A DNA stretch of 64,000 nt from Lithodes maja. Taxonomy: Eukaryota; Arthropoda; Malacostraca; Decapoda; Lithodidae. A program made the position numbers and the translations under genes. Below are positions 58,810 through 64,000 of this stretch, in pieces (within the stretch, counting starts at the first letter, position 1; each line of letters starts with the position of its first letter). The notes below the pieces were generated by a model, which saw nothing but the letters and a program-made list of their open reading frames with translations, searched no databases and was not told the DNA's origin. The stretch is taken from the NCBI GenBank assembly GCA_037953745.1, contig JBAKBP010003142.1:1-64000 (forward strand), given 5' to 3'.

Positions 58810-60251
58810 TCATGAGTCACTGAAGCGGCTATCCTGCCAGCTCACACTGCCCCGGGTTGATGTGAAGTAGTCTGCCATGTAGCGACGCAACTCCTTTGCG
58901 TAATTAGTAGCCTGGTTTCCGGTCAGTGGCATGAGCGGCTCCAGCTGGTCACCATCCCTCCAAGACCCTGGCGTCACCCTGTGGGTGACTGGGTTCTCCC
59001 TGTCAAGGAAGCCAACGGGGTGGTGACTGGGGAAACGGCGACGGATGAGGTTGTGTAGGCAACAGCATGCCAGCACCACAGACTCCACTCTCTTGGGTTG
59101 CAGGGGAATGGTGGTCAGCAAACATCTGAACCTGGAAAATAGGGAGACACAAAACATGGTTATTATCAAATACATGCCTCTGCAAAGAGAATTAGTTAGC
59201 AATGCAAGTGTATAGCCTTATTAATGGCATTAACCCCACCAAAATTAAAAGATATTTACCTGTTAGCCAAGATGCCAAAGGCATTTTCCACCACCCGTCG
59301 AGCCCTGGACAACCGGTAGGAGAAGATCATCTGACCCATGTCCGTTGAGCGATGTGGGAATGGTTTGAGTAGCCAGGGTCGCATGGGGAATGCGTCGTCA
59401 GCTAACAGGAAGTAGGGCACAGGCCTGGCACCAGTGTGTAGGGGTTGAGGAGGCGGAAGTCCCAGGGTGTTGTTCTCCAGGCCGGCCCTGATAGGTGTCT
59501 GTGCAAAGACACCACCGTCAGACCCCGAACCAGTGGCACCCACATCGCAGTACAGGAACTTGTAGTCAGCATCCACAACTGCCATAAGCACAATAGAGTG
59601 GAATCCCTTGTAGTTATAGTAAAGGGACCCAGCATTGGCAGGGCAGCGAATGGCTATGTGCTTACCATCAATAGCACCAACGGCGTGTGGAAACTGCCAG
59701 CGTTCTTCGAAGAGGTCAGCACATTTCTTCCAATCTTCGGGGGTCTTGGGGCATGGCAGAATGAGAGGGTGGTATTCTTGGTAGATGGCCTCACAGGTGT
59801 CAGGAACCAGCAGTGAAATGCTGTTATGGGCGACGCGGAAATCATAGGAGAGTGTTTGATATGAATCACCAGTCGCCAGGTAGCGCAGGGTAATGGCGAG
59901 ACGAAGGGCAGGGCTCAGGGATTTCCGCCAGAAGGTGTCCTGTCTCTCTATCCTGGGTGTTATCTTCTCCACCATTTCCCAGAACATGTCCACGTCCAAC
60001 CTGGTGAAGTTTCTGAAGCTGCGGTGGTCTTCGCGCATGAACTCATGCATGATATTCTCGTAGTGGCCATACATTGGCCGCCGCAGGAGCCAGTGCCGCG
60101 TCCACACTGACCTCCTCTTCCTCCTTCGTTGTTTAATGGCTATTTTCAGAGCCAACAGATCAACCTGGAGAGTTAAATCCATGGACATGGTCGCCAGGTA
60201 TATGTCTATATTTTGGCGCTGGGAGGGTGTAATGAATACGTGCGCATCCAT
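58810..60251 (-). CDS. PIF/Harbinger DDE transposase of element B, 2 exons, 437 aa
   Basis: Exons (minus strand) are 60251-59260 and 59131-58810. The donor is AACAG|GTAAAT and the acceptor TTTTCCAG|GTTC, joining within an Arg codon to give ILANRFRCLLTT. Residue numbers count from the ATG at 60251. An N-terminal helical, basic part (KQRRRKRRS, about 41-49) precedes a helix-turn-helix-like region (ALRLAITLRYLATGDSYQTL, about 115-134). The nuclease follows: GAIDGKHIAIRC (D195), VVDADYKFLYCDVG, GSDGGVFAQT (D245), ADDAFPMRPWLLKPFP and RARRVVENAFGIL (E322). ACCCLHNLIRRR lies in exon 2. These are the hallmarks of the DDE_Tnp_4/HARBI1 family. An upstream in-frame ATG at 60359 is rejected as start because it would read through the TATA box. 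No lesions are visible, in contrast to element A. Confidence 0.9.
59132..59259 (-). other. Intron of the element B transposase
   Basis: A 128-bp GT...AG intron with a T-rich 3' end (TTTGTGTCTCCCTATTTTCCAG region). The same position is interrupted in element A, where the intron is longer and its acceptor is mutated. Confidence 0.8.
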
Positions 60252-60304
60252 GTTGTGTGGTAGAGTGTCACCGTAGCTGTTGACGTAACGGTGGAGTCGA
60301 CTGT

Positions 60305-60341
60305 AATGATGTTCAGCCCTGCTAGACCGCCCCTTTTTATA
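60305..60341 (-). promoter_or_regulatory. Core promoter of the element B transposase
   Basis: On the minus strand TATAAAAAGG (from 60341) is followed about 34 bp later by a TCATT initiator-like word (60309-60305). The start codon at 60251 lies about 55 nt further on. The arrangement mirrors the promoter of the MADF gene at the other end. Confidence 0.65.
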
Positions 60342-60360
60342 CATCCGCTGGCCACACAAC

Positions 60361-60622
60361 TTGTGTGTGTCGGCTTTATGCGGGTGTATGCGGTTCGACT
60401 CTGAAGTCGATCGGCTGTATTCTGGAGTCGATCGGCTGAAGTCTTATAGATGCGGGTGAAGTCGGCATGTAAAAATGACCGTTATTTTTTTTTTCGGTTC
60501 GAGTCTCAAGACTTCTCCGGAGTCAAGACGACAACGTCGGCTGTATGCGGCTGTAGTCTGGTGAAGTCCGTTGGATGCGGCATACCGAGCCAACTCCAAA
60601 AGTCGGGGGACAAAAACGCTAC
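60361..60622. repeat. Right subterminal region of element B with dense short repeats
   Basis: Words shared with the left end recur here: TGCGGCTGTAGTCTGGTGAAGTCCG-like sequence near 60546, GTCGATCGGCTG twice (about 60402 and 60427), TGAAGTC and GGCTGTATGCGG. Some are in the same orientation as on the left and some are inverted. Confidence 0.65.
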
Positions 60623-60666
60623 TCTGCTGTATTCGGCGCCCGAGTCCTGTATGTGTGAAGGGGGCA
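60623..60666 (-). repeat. Right terminal inverted repeat of element B
   Basis: This is the reverse complement of the left terminal repeat with two differences in 44 bp. It ends in GGGGGCA directly before the second TTA (60667-60669). Confidence 0.96.
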
Positions 60667-61228
60667 TTAGAGAATTAAATCTATTTCCTTTAACCCAGCG
60701 CAGATTAAGAGGTGACTTAATTCAAGTGTTCAAAATCATCAAAGGCATCGACAATATGAACTGTAGTAAGTACTTCACTATCGACCAATCTAATTACACG
60801 CGGGGAAACGGTTGCAAAATTATTGGTAAATCTTTTAACTCACACGAATCTAAGAATTTCTTCTTCAATCGAGTTGTCAACTTGTGGAATGGGCTTCCCC
60901 GTGATGTTATAGACTGCAGCACCGTTGATTCATTTAAACTCCGCCTAGACAAATATCTTGCATCAAACCCACGACTGACTGCGTTTGTAAATTAATAACT
61001 TTATTTTATCCTCCCCTCAGTTACTAACCCATATGTCCCCTACTAACTTCCTAGTCCTGCCACGGACATTAGTTCCAGGGCAGTAGTTCCCTTTCCAATG
61101 TTCCCTTACCCACTCTAAACCACTGTTTGGACACTTGATCCTCAGTGTTTTGGAGGACAAGCAGCCTAGAAGGGTCACTAGAACTGTTGTTGCTTGATTT
61201 CCTTTGTACTCCTTTGTACTCCTTTGTA

Positions 61229-63510
61229 GTCCCTCTCCAGTGCCTCCGGGTGTATTGTGTGGATTCATCCTGCTGGTGTTTCTGCAGCCTGGTTGGAGGC
61301 TTCGTCATCTCATATAATAATAATAATAATAATAATAATCATCATCAGGTAAATAAGTAAAAAATATCATACTAATAATAATATAATAAAACATAATAAT
61401 AATAATAATAATCATAATAATAAATAATACACAAAATAATAACCAATATAACAAGTATATAACTAAACACAAATGAAGACATACAAAACAAATCCAGAAT
61501 GCGCAAAACCAAAAACATATACATATGCTGGTATGAAGCCGTCTTAGGTGAGGCACGTCAGGTAGATGTTGGTGGTGAATATCAAGCATGGATGGCATAT
61601 GAGGCAGGTAAGATCATAATTTATAGAATAAAAACGTATCCAAAATGAATGCAAAGCCTGCCCGGTGCGAACAATATGTACATAGAGTATAATATGGACA
61701 ATGTTTGCTGGTGATGTCCAAGCTAGGGGGCGTGGGTGTAATCCAATGATAAGGAAGGGTCCGTGTAGTGCAGGGATACACCCTAATGTTAACCAACACT
61801 TAATTGGTTCCTTTCTGGTAGCCAAAGAACGAACTGAATAAGTTTTGTCGAGATCCACTCTTTCATTCTCTTGATATTCTTGGGACACACACACACACAC
61901 ACACAGGGTCGGAAACATCACTTTGCACTTCACGCCTCCTGAGACGTGCAGTGTAAATGACTCGGCAAAGGTATGTCAAATTGACTTGGTTTGCAGGATA
62001 GGTTGCATTGAGGAGTAAGATTCGCAAAGGTTTAAGCATGGCACATTTGCTCATATAATTAATTAAGGAAAATACACTGTGTAATTACTATACGGTAAAC
62101 AAATCATGGTGACTAATTCAAATATAACTAAAGTTTCAACAAGAACGACACTTTAAGACGTTAAAGTTATCACAACATTGACTGTAAAATTGTTGAGGAT
62201 GGAAAGTTTCCGATAAATATTTCATTTGGTCTAGTCTAGTAGAGAAAAAAAAAAAAAAAAAAAAAAGCGAAGATGAGATACATAGTGAGCAATAATGGAG
62301 GGAAAAATACAACAGGGAAAATAATAACACAGATGCCGGTAAAGAAGGAATGTCCTAATATGTTGCGATAATTAAGGAATAGAAGCTGTTGTTGTCTGGT
62401 CAAAGCTGCATCATCCATTTACTGTATTTATTTTATTATGGTTTTATTACCTCGATTAGCTCTGGTCCGTCACTCTAAAAACTATAATGTGAACCATTAG
62501 CTTGTCATTGTGTTTATATCTGAGCCATTATTCCTACACGGTAATATTATCCAATATTACCTCACATCAATCATTCCTACTCTATCTGTGCATATATTAC
62601 CGCCTACACATATATAATGTAACTTCTCTTACATTATTCGTTTGTACTGCCTGGCTCTTCTGTCTCTGCTCCTCTCTCTCCCATCAGGTTTCTCTTGGTC
62701 ATTTTTCTCTCTAGCTCTTTTTCTGGTTCAATGCCGTGCTCTCTCTCGCTCTCTCTCTCCAATGGAATACAATTGGCACATTCAAAAGGAAGCTAGACAT
62801 CCATTTCGAGTTAGAGAAGGTTGGACTAATACTGTATACGTAAACACATAGTAAAAACAATGTTAGGTTATGTATCATTAGTACATTAGTATGCAATATT
62901 TCTCAACTTCGTTCTTTACTATACATTTTACAGCAAACATGTTCTCTTTCTGCTGGGGTCCATGTTTACCTAACTAAATATCATATCGATCCAAGGTCCC
63001 GGGGAATAGTGGGTAGGGAGAAAATATTCTGTTTTGCTGTCGTTGCCTTTCATTCTGTTGCAAATCCTAAGTTAGAATTGAGTTCGGACTGCCTAATAGG
63101 GACCGCAGGTCTGTGTAGTATATGTACCTATTATATATGTAACTATATGTAACTCTCTTTCTCTCTCTCTCTCTCTCTCTCCTTTGAATACCACCATATC
63201 TCCAGGTCCACCCCTCTCTCAGTATTTGATGTCTCTTGGCTAACTTTTCCTTAACAATTTTCCCGTGCCCTGACTCTCCTTTCATCTTCTCCTTCCCTCC
63301 TTTTAATTTCAGCTCCTTCCTAGTTGTTTCAGTAACCAACATTATTTAATTATACTCTAATTACTTACCTCTTTTAACTCAAACATGCAACTCCCTTCTA
63401 GTATCTCCTTTGGTTCATCACTATATTATGTCAATGTCACTACAAGTTTTGCCAAAAAATAATGTGTATTTTCAGAACAAGTACTTTATATAGTTTTGTT
63501 TTTTGTTTTA
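61229..63510. other. Intergenic stretch with microsatellites
   Basis: No credible gene. It holds (ATA)n runs at about 61314-61342 and 61395-61430, a (CA)n run at about 61888-61908, a poly(A) of about 22 at about 62246-62267 and a (CT)n run at about 63150-63181. A small region near 62765-62840 could be read as a LINE C-terminal remnant (GTFKRKLDIHF), but too little is present to be sure. Confidence 0.6.
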
Positions 63511-63511
63511 T

Positions 63512-63630
63512 GTGTATGAAGAAGGCAAAAGGCAGGCTGCCTGTAACTAGTGTCTCCCCCAAAACCAAAAGAGTGACAGAGAGCCAAATTCAAGGGACAT
63601 TGGGGTCAAAATGCCTGGACACACAAAGTG
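63512..63630 (-). mobile_element. 3' end of a Jockey-like LINE, minus strand
   Basis: Read on the minus strand, 63630-63512 aligns with the 3' end of the Jockey-like elements at 33490-33605 and 53000-53122. Shared words are GTGTGTCCAGGCATTTTG, GTCCCTTGA, TTTGGC, TGTCACTC and GGGGGAG, then GCCTTTTGCC before an A-rich tail (ATAAAACAAAAAACAAAAC). It is more diverged than those copies and keeps only the last few codons plus the 3' UTR. Confidence 0.8.
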
Positions 63631-63988
63631 TTAAAGGTGGGGGCTCATGGGTTGAGATAAACATGGAATGATAATCGCCAAGCTGTACATAATTATCTTG
63701 CAAAATCGAATGGCACTGAAATAATAATTAACAATGGTATAAAGGATTTTGTGGATCGTCTATACCGGGCCTGTGACATCACAAGAGTGTAAGTCCACCA
63801 TCCAGTCTAGGCTAAGGATACTGGTGTGACATCACTATGACGTCACAAGCCCGGTATAGACGATCCGCAAAATCCTTTATACCATTGTTAATAATTATTT
63901 CAGCGACATTGCATTTTGCAAGATAATTATGTACAGCTTGGCAATTATCATTCCATGTTTATCTCAACCCATGAGCCCCCACCTTTAA
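63631..63988. repeat. Long inverted repeat (foldback), arms about 147 bp
   Basis: Left arm 63631-63777 and right arm 63842-63988 are reverse complements with only a handful of mismatches and no length difference. Words such as TTAAAGGTGGGGGCTCATGG, GAGATAAACATGGAATGAT and ACAATGGTATAAAGGATTTT on the left recur inverted on the right. The 64-bp centre contains TGACATCA twice (63774 and 63827) and TGACGTCA (63838). It has no coding capacity. It could be a foldback or MITE-like element or the centre of a longer inverted duplication, since the window ends 12 bp after the right arm. Confidence 0.93.
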
Positions 63989-64000
63989 CCTTTTCATTGC

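Larger units (their letters stand above)
55036..60666. mobile_element. Complete PIF/Harbinger DNA transposon (element B), 5631 bp
   Basis: The element is bounded by 44-bp terminal inverted repeats with two mismatches and by TTA target-site duplications. It holds two convergent genes: a MADF-type DNA-binding protein (55890-58184, +) and a DDE transposase (58810-60251, -). This two-gene content is standard for autonomous PIF/Harbinger elements, whose transposase needs a DNA-binding partner for nuclear import and target recognition. Both genes have TATA/Inr promoters and clean splice sites, and I see no stop or frameshift in either. It may therefore be an autonomous and recently mobile copy. Confidence 0.95.
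54825..61228 (+). mobile_element. 5'-truncated CR1 copy carrying Harbinger element B
   Basis: CR1 sequence equivalent to about 30260-30475 is present at about 54825-55035. The continuation, to the 3' end with its TTTGTACTCC repeats, is at 60667-61228. The transposon at 55036-60666 lies between them. The coding remnant reads SFEHKSKDVILTLYNSLVRP on the left and RELNLFPLTQRRLRGDL through LASNPRLTAFVN (stop near 60995) on the right. It is only the C-terminal end of ORF2 and is not functional. Confidence 0.92.

Noticed and set aside
58210..58810. A specific poly(A) signal for the element B transposase
   Set aside because: I found no clear AATAAA on the minus strand soon after its stop codon, so none is annotated.
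60252..60359. Upstream ATG at 60359 as the start of the element B transposase
   Set aside because: The 36 extra residues would be translated from the TATA box and initiator region. The first residues resembling the family begin at the ATG at 60251.
62765..62840. LINE C-terminal remnant (GTFKRKLDIHF)
   Set aside because: The pattern is suggestive of the last helix of a LINE ORF2, but about 25 residues with no supporting neighbours are not enough to call.

Overview
The window looks like repeat-dominated nuclear DNA of an arthropod, most likely a decapod crustacean. The reasons are its CR1-type and Jockey-like LINEs, its PIF/Harbinger transposons with spliced genes, its TATA/Inr core promoters and its abundant microsatellites. 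The taxonomic guess rests on general familiarity with such LINE proteins, not on a search. I see no convincing host gene, rRNA, tRNA, CRISPR array or prokaryotic operon.

Layout. (1) 1-26311 and 34117-43508 are one GC-rich, C-rich-strand tandem array of 27/30-bp units, split by a retroelement. It is organised into higher-order repeats of about 3.46, 3.1-3.3, 3.71 and 2.45 kb. Five of its six frames are open for long stretches. I read this as a property of the unit's codons and not as proof of coding. (2) 26312-34116 is a nearly full-length CR1-type LINE (esterase-type ORF1 intact; endonuclease/RT ORF2 broken). A Jockey-like LINE (30537-33630) with a poly(A) tail sits inside it. (3) 43509-45340 is AT-rich, with an LTR-like TATA/Inr promoter and a 4 x 45-bp repeat. 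(4) 45351-47650 is a decayed PIF/Harbinger transposon (element A). (5) 48523-53410 is a 27-bp minisatellite split by a Jockey-like LINE, which is itself split by a CR1 copy: the reverse of the nesting in (2). (6) 53590-54820 is a dead fragment of a third LINE type. (7) 54825-61228 is a 5'-truncated CR1 copy split by a structurally complete 5.63-kb PIF/Harbinger transposon (element B, 55036-60666). (8) 61229-64000 holds microsatellites, a Jockey 3' end on the minus strand and, at the window edge, a 358-bp inverted repeat.

Element B is the best gene-level result. It has 44-bp terminal inverted repeats, a TTA target-site duplication proved by uninterrupted CR1 copies, and two convergent spliced genes that I could assemble exon by exon. 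One is a 4-exon MADF/BESS-like DNA-binding protein (468 aa, + strand). The other is a 2-exon DDE transposase (437 aa, - strand). Each has its own TATA/Inr promoter just inside its terminus. Every frame closes correctly at consensus splice sites, so the element may be recently active. The nesting gives a relative order: satellite or minisatellite first, then LINE insertions (CR1 into array, Jockey into CR1; Jockey into minisatellite, CR1 into Jockey), then element B into the third CR1 copy.
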